Assembly: GCF_004137085.1 (NCBI RefSeq)
Contig: NZ_QYBC01000002.1
Coordinates: 310,001 to 374,000 of the forward strand
DNA: 64,000 nt
Origin: Lichenibacterium ramalinae
Lineage (GTDB): Bacteria > Pseudomonadota > Alphaproteobacteria > Rhizobiales > Beijerinckiaceae
Direction: 5' to 3'
Shown here: in pieces, positions 1-8,233 of the stretch
Numbering within the stretch: position 1 is the stretch's first letter
Layout: each line of letters starts with the position of its first letter
The notes under the pieces: generated by a model
Seen by the model: only the letters and a program-made list of their open reading frames with translations
Told to the model about the DNA's origin: nothing
The model's database searches: none
Translations under genes and position numbers: made by a program

Positions 1-306
1 ACCATCTCGGCTGCCACGGGTGTGTCGCGCAGCGTGCTCTACCGCCTGCTCGAGCCGTTCGGCGGGGTGGCGGCCTGCGTCAAGCAGAGGCGCCTCGACG
101 CCATGCGCCGCGCCCTCGCCCAGCGCAACGACTGCCGCTCCATCGCCGAGATCGCCGCCGACAGCGGGTTCCTGAACTCCAGCCACGCCCACCGCAACTT
201 CCGCGAAGCTTTCGGGGTCACGCCGGGCGACTTCCGGCGCGACGGACTCGGCCCCCCGCCGGCCGCCGCCCCTCCGGCCGCGAAGGGCCGGCGGATCCCG
301 CGATAG
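1..306 (+). CDS. AraC-family transcriptional regulator, C-terminal part (5' truncated by window edge)
   Basis: The reading frame is open from base 1 and stops with TAG at 304-306, so the gene begins before the window. About 101 C-terminal residues are visible. They contain a helix-turn-helix of the AraC/XylS C-terminal type: SRSVLYRLLEPFGGV is the first recognition helix region, and AQRNDCRSIAEIAADSGF followed by HRNFREAFGVTPGDFRR is the second HTH with the usual family ending. The ligand-binding N-terminal domain lies outside the window, so the effector and target genes cannot be told. The tail after GDFRR is a low-complexity Pro/Ala stretch. Confidence 0.85.
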   Translation, partial: TISAATGVSRSVLYRLLEPFGGVAACVKQRRLDAMRRALAQRNDCRSIAEIAADSGFLNSSHAHRNFREAFGVTPGDFRRDGLGPPPAAAPPAAKGRRIPR

Positions 307-485
307 TTCGTCGGCCACCCCGGGGAAGCGTCGCGCCAGGCCCGGGCGACGCCGCCGACGGTCCGACGGCGCTGATTCATGCGCTCCCTGCACGGCAGGG
401 ATGCATGCCGGATCCCTTAAAGATTTATTGAACCGGACGGACTAGCTCTCGTCGGACAATCTCCATCCGCTTCGAGGAGCCGGCC

Positions 486-1478
486 TTGGCCACTGCCACG
501 CGCGACCTGCAGCGCAGCCCCCGCCCCGACGCGTCCCGCGACGCCGTCGCGCGCTCCACGGCGCGCCCGCGCGGCGCCGGCGCCCGCTCGCTGCCCCTGG
601 CGGCCCCCGCCCCGGCGCGCGCGCCCGAGCGGACGCTGGTGGGCATCCTGGCGCTGCTCGCCAGCGTGGCCCTGTTCCCGGTGTCCGACATCGCCTCCAA
701 GATGCTGACGGCGACGCTGCCCGGCATCGAGGTCGCCTGGATGCGCTACCTCGTCTTCGTCGTCATGACGGTGCCGCTGCTGCTGCGCGACCGGTCCCTG
801 CTGCGCACGGCGCGGCCGGGCCTGCTCGCCGGCCGCGCCGTGGCCAGCGCGGCCTCGACGGCGCTGTTCATCGTGGCCTTCGGCATGATGCCGGTCGCCA
901 ATGCCACCGCCATCGGCTTCCTCGCCCCCGTGGTGGTCACCGCCATGGCGGCCCTGTTCCTGCGCGAGAAGGTGGGCCTGCGGCGCTGGGTGGCGGCTCT
1001 CGTCGGGCTCGCCGGCGTGATGGTCATCGTGCAGCCCGGCGGCTCCTCCTTCACGCTCGCCAGCCTGGTGCCGCTGCTCGGCAGCATCGCTTCGGCCAGC
1101 GCCGTCATCGGCACGCGCCTCGCCCGCGACGAGCGGCCCGAGACCACCATGCTGTACCAGGCCGTGGTGGGATTCGCCGTGGTGACGGCGCTGGCCGCCT
1201 TCGACTTCCACATGCCGAGCTGGAACGAGGTGGCGATCGGCTGCATCAGCGGCTTCTTCGCCACGTTGGCGAGCCTCATGCAGGTCTTCGCCTATCGCCA
1301 CGCCCCGGCCTCGCTGCTGTCGCCCTTCACCTACACGCAGCTGCTCTGGGCGGCGGGCCTCGGCTTCATGGCCTTCGGCACCGTGCCGGGCCCCTCCATG
1401 CTGGCGGGCGCCGCCATCATCACGGCCAGCGGCATCTACACGGCCTGGCGCGAAACGGTGCGGGCCAGGAATCCCTGA
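486..1478 (+). CDS. DMT-family (EamA) inner-membrane transporter
   Basis: The 330-residue protein has about ten hydrophobic segments from residue 55 onward, in the two-times-five arrangement of the drug/metabolite transporter superfamily. The first helix is LVGILALLASVALFPVSDIA, and an EKVGLRRWVAALVGLAGV-type segment ends the first EamA repeat. Residues 1-50 are an Arg/Ala/Pro-rich cytoplasmic leader. The start is TTG at 486, supported by GAGGAG about 7 bases upstream; a start further inside, at the beginning of the first helix, cannot be excluded. The substrate is not predictable. The stop codon lies inside a 16-bp tandem repeat. It seems to be transcribed alone. Confidence 0.85.
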   Translation: MATATRDLQRSPRPDASRDAVARSTARPRGAGARSLPLAAPAPARAPERTLVGILALLASVALFPVSDIASKMLTATLPGIEVAWMRYLVFVVMTVPLLLRDRSLLRTARPGLLAGRAVASAASTALFIVAFGMMPVANATAIGFLAPVVVTAMAALFLREKVGLRRWVAALVGLAGVMVIVQPGGSSFTLASLVPLLGSIASASAVIGTRLARDERPETTMLYQAVVGFAVVTALAAFDFHMPSWNEVAIGCISGFFATLASLMQVFAYRHAPASLLSPFTYTQLLWAAGLGFMAFGTVPGPSMLAGAAIITASGIYTAWRETVRARNP

Positions 1479-1531
1479 ACGCCCTGATCCCTGAACGCCC
1501 TGATCCCTGAACGCCCGTATCCCTGAACGCC
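1471..1531 (+). repeat. 16-bp tandem repeat, about 3.8 copies, spanning the EamA stop codon
   Basis: The unit ATCCCTGAACGCCCTG occurs at 1471-1486 and 1487-1502, with a variant ending in CGT at 1503-1518 and a partial copy at 1519-1531. The TGA of the upstream gene (1476-1478) is in the first copy, and every further copy carries another TGA in CCCTGAACG. The repeat length is not a multiple of three, so copy-number changes alter only the untranslated tail. Confidence 0.95.
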
Positions 1532-1630
1532 GGCCCGCCCAGGGCAGAAATCACGGCCCGCCACCTTTTCAAATCCGCCCCGCCTGGGGCATGGTGGCGC
1601 CTTGAACGTCGCCGGGGTTCGGGCAGCACC

Positions 1631-2367
1631 ATGAAAAAAGTCTACGAGGACGCTCACGCGGCCCTGGCCGGCCTCGTCAAGGACGGCATGACGATCCTAG
1701 CGGGCGGCTTCGGGCTCTGCGGCATCCCGTCGAGCCTGATCCGGGCGCTGCGCGACACCGGGGCCACGGACCTCACCTGCGTGTCCAACAACGCCGGCAT
1801 CGACGGCGAAGGCCTGGGCCTGCTGCTCGAGACCGGGCAGATCGCCAAGATGATCTCGTCCTACGTCGGCGAGAACAAGCTCTTCGCCCAGCAGTTCCTG
1901 GCCGGCAAGCTCGCCGTGGAGTTCACCCCCCAGGGCACGCTCGCGGAGCGCTGCCGCGCCGGCGGCGCCGGCATCCCGGCCTTCTTCACCAAGACGGGCG
2001 TCGGCACCCAGGTGGCCGAGGGCAAGGAGGAGCGCGAGTTCGACGGCGAGCGCTACATCATGGAGCGCGGCATCGTGGGCGACATCGCCCTGGTCCATGC
2101 CTGGAAGGGCGACACCGAGGGCAACCTCGTATTCCGCAAGACGGCGCGCAACTTCAACCCCATGATGGCGACGGCCGCCAGGATCACCATCGCCGAGGTC
2201 GAACACCTCGTGCAGCCGGGCGAACTCGATCCCGACATGATCGTCACGCCGGGCATCTACGTGAAGCGCATCGTCCACGTGCCGGACCCGGACAAGCGGA
2301 TCGAGCAGCGCACGACACGCAAGCGCACGACGGCAGCGGCGCCGGCGGCCGCCGGGGAGGAAGTCTG

Positions 2368-2368
<1 letters not shown>
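1631..2368 (+). CDS. scoA: 3-oxoacid CoA-transferase subunit A (succinyl-CoA:acetoacetate type)
   Basis: This 245-residue alpha subunit of a family I CoA-transferase moves CoA from succinyl-CoA to acetoacetate or another 3-oxoacid, which lets the cell use ketone bodies or 3-hydroxybutyrate released from polyhydroxybutyrate. The N-terminal [16 protein letters not shown] (about residues 24-39), the glycine-rich [20 protein letters not shown] and the late [14 protein letters not shown] are typical of ScoA/AtoD/PcaI. The length matches the family. Its TGA overlaps the ATG of subunit B at 2368, so the two are translationally coupled. A beta-ketoadipate (PcaI) role is possible, but no pca genes are nearby. 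The C-terminal 15 residues are a low-complexity Arg/Thr/Ala tail. Confidence 0.93.
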
Positions 2369-3048
<680 letters not shown>

Positions 3049-3121
3049 CGGCGGCCCCGGGCCTCACCATCTCGGCTGCAACCCCAGGGGACCAGCGGGT
3101 CCCCGCCCCCAAGGATCTCCC

Positions 3122-3457
3122 ATGGCAGACGCCGGTTCCTCCACCGTCAAGGTCACCGACCAGAGCTTCGAGCAGGACGTTCTCAACGCGTCCGAGCCCG
3201 TCGTCGTCGACTTCTGGGCCGAATGGTGCGGCCCCTGCCGCATGATCGCTCCGGCGCTCGAGGAGATCGCCAAGGACATGCACGGCAAGGTCAAGGTCGT
3301 GAAGTTCAACATCGACGAGAATCCCGGCGTCCCCGGCAAGCTCGGCATCCAGTCGATCCCGACCTTGCTGCTGTTCAAGGACGGCCAGGTCGCCGCCAAG
3401 ATGGTCGGCGCCAAGCCCAAGGGCCAGCTGCAGCAGTGGATCAACGGCGCCATCTGA
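3122..3457 (+). CDS. trxA: Thioredoxin 1
   Basis: This 111-residue cytoplasmic thioredoxin has the classic fold signature: [18 protein letters not shown] holds the WCGPC redox site at about residues 33-37, and the cis-proline loop [11 protein letters not shown] lies near residue 80. It reduces protein disulfides (ribonucleotide reductase, methionine sulfoxide reductase, peroxiredoxins) with electrons from thioredoxin reductase. Length and motifs are canonical. In many alphaproteobacteria trxA follows addA or folC; here it follows the CoA-transferase genes, an arrangement whose significance is unclear. A hairpin without a strong T-run follows the stop. Confidence 0.97.
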   Translation: MADAGSSTVKVTDQSFEQDVLNASEPVVVDFWAEWCGPCRMIAPALEEIAKDMHGKVKVVKFNIDENPGVPGKLGIQSIPTLLLFKDGQVAAKMVGAKPKGQLQQWINGAI

Positions 3458-3487
3458 GCGCCGCTCCACCTCCGACGCTTCGACCCG

Positions 3488-3512
3488 TGCCCGGCCTTGC
3501 GCCGGGCATTGT
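3488..3512 (+). terminator. Hairpin downstream of trxA, possible terminator
   Basis: TGCCCGGC (3488-3495) and GCCGGGCA (3501-3508) form a perfect 8-bp stem with a 5-base loop, 31 bases after the trxA stop. The following TTGTCGTT is only weakly T-rich, so efficiency is uncertain. Confidence 0.4.
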
Positions 3513-3684
3513 CGTTCGAGGGGCACACCGGACCCTCGCCATCGCGGTGATCGGCAAGGACGGCCCTTCGTCCGGAGCGGAGGCGGGCTGCATCTTGCCT
3601 GCCGCCGCGATGGGCAGACGGGGCATTCGCTGAGCACATGGATGTGAACGATTTCTCCCGTTTCCATGCACTCTACGCATGACT

Positions 3685-3721
3685 ATGCTGCACTGCAGGA
3701 GTTTGTCGCAGTGCAGCAATT
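3685..3721 (+). promoter_or_regulatory. Inverted repeat of two GCTGCACTGC half-sites (PhaR-like)
   Basis: GCTGCACTGC at 3687-3696 and its exact complement GCAGTGCAGC at 3708-3717 form 10-bp arms around an 11-base spacer. The left arm extends to CTGCACTGCAG (3688-3698), which fits the CTGC-N3-GCAG pattern reported for PhaR, the repressor of phasin and PHB genes in Rhodobacter and Paracoccus. The site lies 60-90 bases before a 35-residue gene at 3779. Assignment to PhaR is inference from the motif; the symmetry is directly visible. The 320 bases between trxA and 3779 otherwise hold only the hairpin at 3488. Confidence 0.55.
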
Positions 3722-3778
3722 CCGGTAGTCTGAGGGCGTCAAGAACAAAGACGCTTCCCCAACTTTCGGAGACGAGCC

Positions 3779-3886
3779 ATGTCGTCCATCCCCTCGGCCG
3801 CCCGCGAAGGCCTGACCCGCAAGATGATCCGCCTTTGGATCGAGCATTACGAGCGCGTCCTCGGCTTCCACCCCCACGCCGATTGA
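3779..3886 (+). CDS. Small protein of 35 residues, unknown function
   Basis: ATG at 3779 opens a 35-codon frame ending TGA at 3884-3886. TTTCGGAGACGAGCC, about 5-15 bases upstream, is a good ribosome binding site with GGAG. The product begins MSSIPSAAREGLTRKMIRLW and continues IEHYERVLGFHPHAD. It is one probable amphipathic helix (REGLTRKMIRLWIEHYERVL) with aromatic residues on one face and a short His-containing tail. No family is recognised. The gene follows a PhaR-like inverted repeat, which raises the possibility of a small granule-associated or PHB-regulated peptide. It ends 15 bases before the convergent HPP/CBS gene. It could be spurious, but the start signal and isolated upstream control region favour a real gene. 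Confidence 0.6.
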   Translation: MSSIPSAAREGLTRKMIRLWIEHYERVLGFHPHAD

Positions 3887-3901
3887 TCCGGCGCCGGCGG
3901 C

Positions 3902-5086
3902 TCACGCCGCCGGACCGGCCGGGGCCTCCCCGTCCCGTCGCGCATCCGAGGCTTCGGCCAGCAGCGACACGATGAGGTCCGACTGCGCCACGATGCCGGC
4001 GAGGCGCCCGTCGGCTTCCACCACGGGCAGATGATGCAGGCCCGTGCGGGCCATCAACCGCACCAGGTCGGCGAGGCGCGTGTCCGGCCTCACGGTGACG
4101 ACCGGCGCCGTCATGATGTCGGCCACGCTGCCGTGGGGGGCCGAGCCCCGGCGCAGCGTCAGCCGCACCCGCCGGCCGAACGTCAGCCGCGGGCCGCGCC
4201 GCCCCCACGCCGATTTGTCGAGCAGGTCGGTCTGGGTCACGAGGCCCAGCACCCGGGCGCCCTCGTCGGTGACGGGCAGGACCTTGATGCGGTGGGCGCG
4301 CAGCAGATCCAGGGCTTCGCGGATCGGCGCGCCCGGCGCGACCGCGACCACGTCGCGCGCCATGATGGTGGCGCAGGTAGCCTGGCCCGAGCGGCGCCGG
4401 TACGACCGGATCTCGGCATCGCGCAGGATGGCCTCGAGGTCGCCGCGGTCCACCTCCAGCAACTGGTCGTATTCTGCCAGCACCGCGTCGAGATCCTCCG
4501 GCGTGAAGCCCACCCGCGCCGCCGAGGGCGGATCGCGCGTCGCCGTGTCGGCGCGCGCCCCCAGGGGCCGGTGGGGATAGTTGCGGCCCGCCAGCCCGTT
4601 GAAGAGCAGCGCGACGGCGAGCAGCAGCAGGCTGTTGGCGCCGAGCGGCCACAGCACGAAGCCGTAGCCGAGATCCGTGACGGCGCGGCCGCCGAGGACG
4701 GCCGTCAGCGCCACGGCGCCGCTCGGCGGGTGGACGCAGCGCGCCGTCATCATCAGGCCGATGGCGAGCCCCACCGCCACGGCCGCCGCCAGGAAGGGGT
4801 CGGGGATCAGCCGGGCGGCCGTGACGCCCACCAGCGCGGCGACGAGGTTGCCGCCGATGAGCGACCAGGGCTGGGCCAGCGGGCTCGACGGCACGGCGAA
4901 GAGCAGAACGGCCGAAGCCCCCATCGGGGCGACGAGGATCGGCAGCGACGTCCCAGGGCCGACCGCCATCCGGCAGATCCAGCCCGTCGCCAGGATGCCG
5001 ATCAGCGCGCCGAGGGCGGAACGGCTGCGCTCCTTCAGGCTGACCGGCGTGGTCCGGGGAACCCAGGCTTGGAGGAAAGGCGACAT
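3902..5086 (-). CDS. HPP-family membrane protein with two C-terminal CBS domains
   Basis: The 394-residue protein has an N-terminal HPP domain of four transmembrane helices (about residues 15-170), including the eponymous HPP in TARCVHPPSGAVALTAVLGG. A soluble part follows with two CBS domains: one starts at ATIMARDVVAVAPGAPIREAL (about 225-285), the second at VADIMTAPVVTVRPDTRLAD (about 320-380). CBS pairs usually bind adenine nucleotides and tune the attached module; HPP proteins have been linked to nitrite transport in chloroplasts and cyanobacteria, but the bacterial substrate is not established. The start chosen is ATG at 5084-5086 (MSPFLQAW); the frame is open further upstream but without membrane-protein character. 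It appears to be monocistronic. Confidence 0.85.
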   Translation of the reverse strand: MSPFLQAWVPRTTPVSLKERSRSALGALIGILATGWICRMAVGPGTSLPILVAPMGASAVLLFAVPSSPLAQPWSLIGGNLVAALVGVTAARLIPDPFLAAAVAVGLAIGLMMTARCVHPPSGAVALTAVLGGRAVTDLGYGFVLWPLGANSLLLLAVALLFNGLAGRNYPHRPLGARADTATRDPPSAARVGFTPEDLDAVLAEYDQLLEVDRGDLEAILRDAEIRSYRRRSGQATCATIMARDVVAVAPGAPIREALDLLRAHRIKVLPVTDEGARVLGLVTQTDLLDKSAWGRRGPRLTFGRRVRLTLRRGSAPHGSVADIMTAPVVTVRPDTRLADLVRLMARTGLHHLPVVEADGRLAGIVAQSDLIVSLLAEASDARRDGEAPAGPAA

Positions 5087-5162
5087 GCTGGCGACGGGAG
5101 CTCGATGGAGACCCCGGCACTTCTGTGGGAGACGCGCCGCCGCCGCAAGGTGCCGCGGCCCC

Positions 5163-6071
5163 TCACGGCCCCGCGAAGGTGCGGAACAGCGCCGGCGAAT
5201 CGACCAGCACGGCATCGGCGCCGAGCGCCCTGGCCTCGTCGTAATCGGCGCGGGAATTGACGCCGATCAGCATCAGCCGGCCGATCCCGCCCGCCCGAAA
5301 GCAGGCGACGGCCTCCGCGTCCCATTCCATCACGGCCTTGGACGCCGCCTGGCCGAGCGTCACGTCTTCCGTCACCGTCACCTCGCGGCGGAGCTCGTAG
5401 CCCGCCCAGCCTTCCGGCTCCATGGCCGGGCAACGGCGGTCAAGCAGCACACGAGCCAGGTCGGCCCGGGTGGTCTCGCGCGCCTGGAACACCGCGAGGC
5501 CGGCCGCCCTGGCGGCGTCGGTGTAGCGCCGGTCGGTGGAATAGACCGTGGTGCGCGCCGTGGCCCCCGCCGCATCCAGCGCGCGCTTCACCGCGCCCGC
5601 GATGGCGGCGGGATCGGCGTCGGGCGACTTGATGTCGAGGAACAGCGGCATGGCGGGCGGCACCGGGGCCAGGGCGGCCGCCAGGGTCGGCACCGGCACG
5701 GGGGCGGCGCGGAACGGCGTGGAGCCGTCCTGCGCCTTGAAGCTGAAGCCGGCGTTCACGCCGGCGAGTTCGGCCGCCGTCAGCGACGAGACCGGGCCGG
5801 CGCGGTCGGTCAACGCCGACAGGTCCTTCGGCCGGAACAGCACCGGCACGCCGTCGCGGCTCATCTGCACGGTGAGCCAGAGCGCGCCGGCGCCGTTCTC
5901 CAGCGCGCGGCCGATGGCGAGGGCGGTGTTCTCGGGCGCGTCTCCGGTGCCGCCGCGATGCGCCACCACCAGCGGCCCGCCCGCCGCGGCGGGCGCCGCC
6001 GCCAAGAGTGTCGCGGCGAACAGTGCCGCCAGCACGATGACGATGGCGGCGGGACGGGGTCTCGGCGGCAT
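5163..6071 (-). CDS. Exported GDPD-fold protein with degenerate active site
   Basis: The 302-residue protein has a signal peptide (residues 1-30, ending AAAPAAA) and then a glycerophosphodiester phosphodiesterase-type TIM barrel. The first catalytic block VAHRGGTGDAPENTALA is intact (HRG...ENT). The second block reads ALWLTVQMSRDGVPVLFRPKDL, where active enzymes have the metal-binding E-x-D and a catalytic His-Asp: those positions are W-x-T and R-P here. The later E-I-K glutamate is an aspartate (LFLDIKS). It is therefore probably not a normal phosphodiesterase; it may bind ligands or use altered chemistry. It starts 9 bases after the metallophosphoesterase stop, so the two form an operon diverging from the ugp-like transporter. 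Confidence 0.8.
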   Translation of the reverse strand: MPPRPRPAAIVIVLAALFAATLLAAAPAAAGGPLVVAHRGGTGDAPENTALAIGRALENGAGALWLTVQMSRDGVPVLFRPKDLSALTDRAGPVSSLTAAELAGVNAGFSFKAQDGSTPFRAAPVPVPTLAAALAPVPPAMPLFLDIKSPDADPAAIAGAVKRALDAAGATARTTVYSTDRRYTDAARAAGLAVFQARETTRADLARVLLDRRCPAMEPEGWAGYELRREVTVTEDVTLGQAASKAVMEWDAEAVACFRAGGIGRLMLIGVNSRADYDEARALGADAVLVDSPALFRTFAGP

Positions 6072-6079
6072 GGCGGGCC

Positions 6080-6895
6080 TCACACGAAGCTGAGGACGGT
6101 GTCGCGCGACAGGCGCTCGAGTTCGGCGCGGTCCGACGGCATCTGCACGAAGGTGACGGCGAACCCCGCCGGCCCCAGGCGGCACAGGCCGAAGGAGGCA
6201 CCGCGCAGCGAGCGGAGCCCGTCGCGGCAGAGCGCATCCATGGTGGCGTGCTGGCCCGACACCGTGACGACCGGGACGCCGTGCCAGATGACGACGCGGT
6301 CCTGGTGGATGTGGCCGGTGAGGATGGCGGCGACGTCGCGGCCGCGGAGCAGCGCCGCCAGCCGTGCGGTGGCGGCGGGGTCGATCGTCTTCCAGCCGAG
6401 TTCGCCGTCGAGGGCCGGCGGGTGGTGCATGATCAGGATTTTGGGCGCCGCGCGGTGATGCTCGAGCGTTTCGGCCAGCCAGTCGAACTGGTGCGGGTCG
6501 ATGGCGCCGCCGATGCGACCCGGCACGCTCGTGTCCAGCACGATGACGTGGATCCCCTCCACCATCCGCTCGCCGAAGGCCGGCCCTCCGCCGGTGCCGA
6601 ACCCTCCGCCGATGCCAAAGCCCTGGGCATAGCCGTTGCGGTCGTCGTGGTTGCCGAGGCCGCAGATCACCGGGCAGGGCAAGGACGACAGGGCCCGGGC
6701 GACGACGCCGTAGCTCGCCGGGTCGCCGCGATGGGTGAGATCGCCGCTCACCACGGCGAACCGCGGCGGCGGCACCATGGCCCGGATCGTCGCCACCACG
6801 GCGGCGAGCGTCTCGCCCGTGTCGGACAGCAGCGTCGGGTCGTCGCCGTCGCCGATGTGGAGGTCGGACAGGTGGACGAAGGTCGTGTCTTCCAT
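6080..6895 (-). CDS. Metallophosphoesterase (class III cyclic-nucleotide/glycerophosphodiester type, GpdQ/CpdA-like)
   Basis: The 271-residue cytoplasmic protein carries every metal-ligand block of the calcineurin-like superfamily: SDLHIG (D-x-H), VVSGDLTHRG (GD), GLGNHDD (GNHD), MHHPP, and LTGHIHQD (GH-x-H). This pattern is shared by CpdA cAMP phosphodiesterases and GpdQ glycerophosphodiesterases. Its neighbours (a GDPD-like protein and a G3P-type ABC transporter) favour glycerophosphodiesters as substrate. The start is ATG at 6893-6895 with GGTGGAG about 8 bases upstream; the frame is open further upstream, but that part is low-complexity Arg/Pro/Ala. It is first gene of a two-gene operon. 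Confidence 0.86.
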   Translation of the reverse strand: MEDTTFVHLSDLHIGDGDDPTLLSDTGETLAAVVATIRAMVPPPRFAVVSGDLTHRGDPASYGVVARALSSLPCPVICGLGNHDDRNGYAQGFGIGGGFGTGGGPAFGERMVEGIHVIVLDTSVPGRIGGAIDPHQFDWLAETLEHHRAAPKILIMHHPPALDGELGWKTIDPAATARLAALLRGRDVAAILTGHIHQDRVVIWHGVPVVTVSGQHATMDALCRDGLRSLRGASFGLCRLGPAGFAVTFVQMPSDRAELERLSRDTVLSFV

Positions 6896-7035
6896 GGGAG
6901 GCTCCACCGGGCGCGACGGCGCCGCGCCCCCCGCCGCGCGGCCCGGCGGTGGCGCCGGGTCGCGGCCCGCTCTAGAGGCGGGCCTTGAAGCTTTCGTGAC
7001 GGGGATGCCCCCGGGACGGCACCGCGCGCCCCGCG

Positions 7036-7069
7036 CTGTCATGCGACCATCATGTCGCGTCGCTATCCC
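7036..7069 (+). promoter_or_regulatory. Pho-box-like direct repeat and -10 element before ugpC
   Basis: CTGTCAT (7036-7042), 4 bases, then CCATCAT (7047-7053) give the 11-bp-period direct repeat of a PhoB box (consensus CTGTCAT-N4-CTGTCAT); the first half is perfect and the second matches 5 of 7. TATCCC at 7064-7069 lies 10 bases beyond the box, the spacing at which PhoB replaces a -35 element. The box points toward the ABC transporter, whose GTG start is at 7123. Function is inferred. Confidence 0.55.
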
Positions 7070-7122
7070 ACCCTGCATCGTGCCGCCGCCCTCGGGCCGG
7101 CGGGTGTCGCGGAGGGTGTCGG

Positions 7123-8217
7123 GTGCCGGGCGTGAGGGTCGAGGGTCTTCGGCGGAGCTGGGGCGGCGTCGCGGTGCTGCACGGCATCGATGTCGCGGTC
7201 GCGCCGGGCACGCTCGCCGTCCTGCTCGGGCCTTCGGGCTGCGGCAAGTCCACCCTGCTGCGGCTGATCGCGGGCCTCGACGCGCCGGACGCGGGGCGCG
7301 TGCTGATCGGCGACACCGACGTGACGGCCCGCCCGCCTTCGGGCCGCGACCTCGCCATGGTGTTCCAGAACTACGCGCTCTTCCCGCATCTCGACGTGCG
7401 CGAGAACATCCTCTTCGGCCTGAAGATGCGCCGCATCCCGGCGGCGGAGCGCGCGCGCCGGCTCGCGCGGGCCGCCGAAACGCTGGGCCTGGGCCCGCTC
7501 CTCGGCCGCAAGCCCGCGCAGCTGTCGGGGGGCCAGCAGCAGCGCGTGGCGCTGGGCCGGGCCCTCGTGTCGGAAGCGCCGCTCTGCCTGATGGACGAGC
7601 CGCTGTCGAACCTCGACGCCCAGCTGCGCCAGGACATGCGCCGCGAGATCCGCGACCTGCAGCGGCGGCTCGGCCTCACCCTGCTCTACGTCACCCACGA
7701 CCAGACGGAGGCCATGAGCATGGCCGACCAGGTCATCCTGATGCGGGCCGGCGCGGTCGAGCAGGCCGGCGTGCCCGAAGCCCTCTACGCCAGGCCCGAG
7801 ACGGTCTTCGCGGCCCGCTTCATCGGCACCTCGCCGATGAACCTCGTCGCCCTCGAGGACTGCGACGGGGGTGGCGCCATCGCCGGCACGTCGGGCGCTC
7901 CGCCGGTGCAGGGCGGCGGCGCCGGCCGCATCCTCGGCCTGCGCCCCGAGGACGTCGCGGCGGTGCCCGAGGGGCAGGCCGGCGGCGGCCCGGGCCTCGC
8001 CGCCACGCTGGTGTCCTGCGAATACCACGGCGCCGACAGCCTGCTCACCTGCCGGGTCGGCGCCGAACGCGTCACGGCCCGCCGCCCCGGCCTCATGCGC
8101 CTGCAGCCAGGCACGCCCCTGCACCTGTCCTGGCCGGCCGAGGCCATGCACCTCTTCGAGGCCGGCACCGGCCGGCGCTGCCCCAACCCGAGCCTGCCCG
8201 ACCGCCGGGCCGCCTGA
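7123..8217 (+). CDS. ugpC: ABC transporter ATPase, UgpC/MalK type (probable sn-glycerol-3-phosphate importer)
   Basis: This 364-residue ATPase of a carbohydrate-uptake-1 ABC importer has Walker A GPSGCGKST (about residues 37-45), the Q-loop in MVFQNYALFPH, signature LSGGQQQR, Walker B LCLMDEP, and the H-loop in YVTHDQTEA. A C-terminal TOBE/regulatory region (about 240-364) contains GLRPEDV. GTG at 7123 is preceded by GGAGGG. It is the first gene of a four-gene operon with the binding protein and both permeases. Substrate assignment rests on the neighbouring phosphodiesterases and Pho-box-like site, since MalK-type ATPases look alike; another polyol or sugar remains possible. Confidence 0.88.
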   Translation: MPGVRVEGLRRSWGGVAVLHGIDVAVAPGTLAVLLGPSGCGKSTLLRLIAGLDAPDAGRVLIGDTDVTARPPSGRDLAMVFQNYALFPHLDVRENILFGLKMRRIPAAERARRLARAAETLGLGPLLGRKPAQLSGGQQQRVALGRALVSEAPLCLMDEPLSNLDAQLRQDMRREIRDLQRRLGLTLLYVTHDQTEAMSMADQVILMRAGAVEQAGVPEALYARPETVFAARFIGTSPMNLVALEDCDGGGAIAGTSGAPPVQGGGAGRILGLRPEDVAAVPEGQAGGGPGLAATLVSCEYHGADSLLTCRVGAERVTARRPGLMRLQPGTPLHLSWPAEAMHLFEAGTGRRCPNPSLPDRRAA

Positions 8218-8233
8218 CCGCGAGACACCGACC

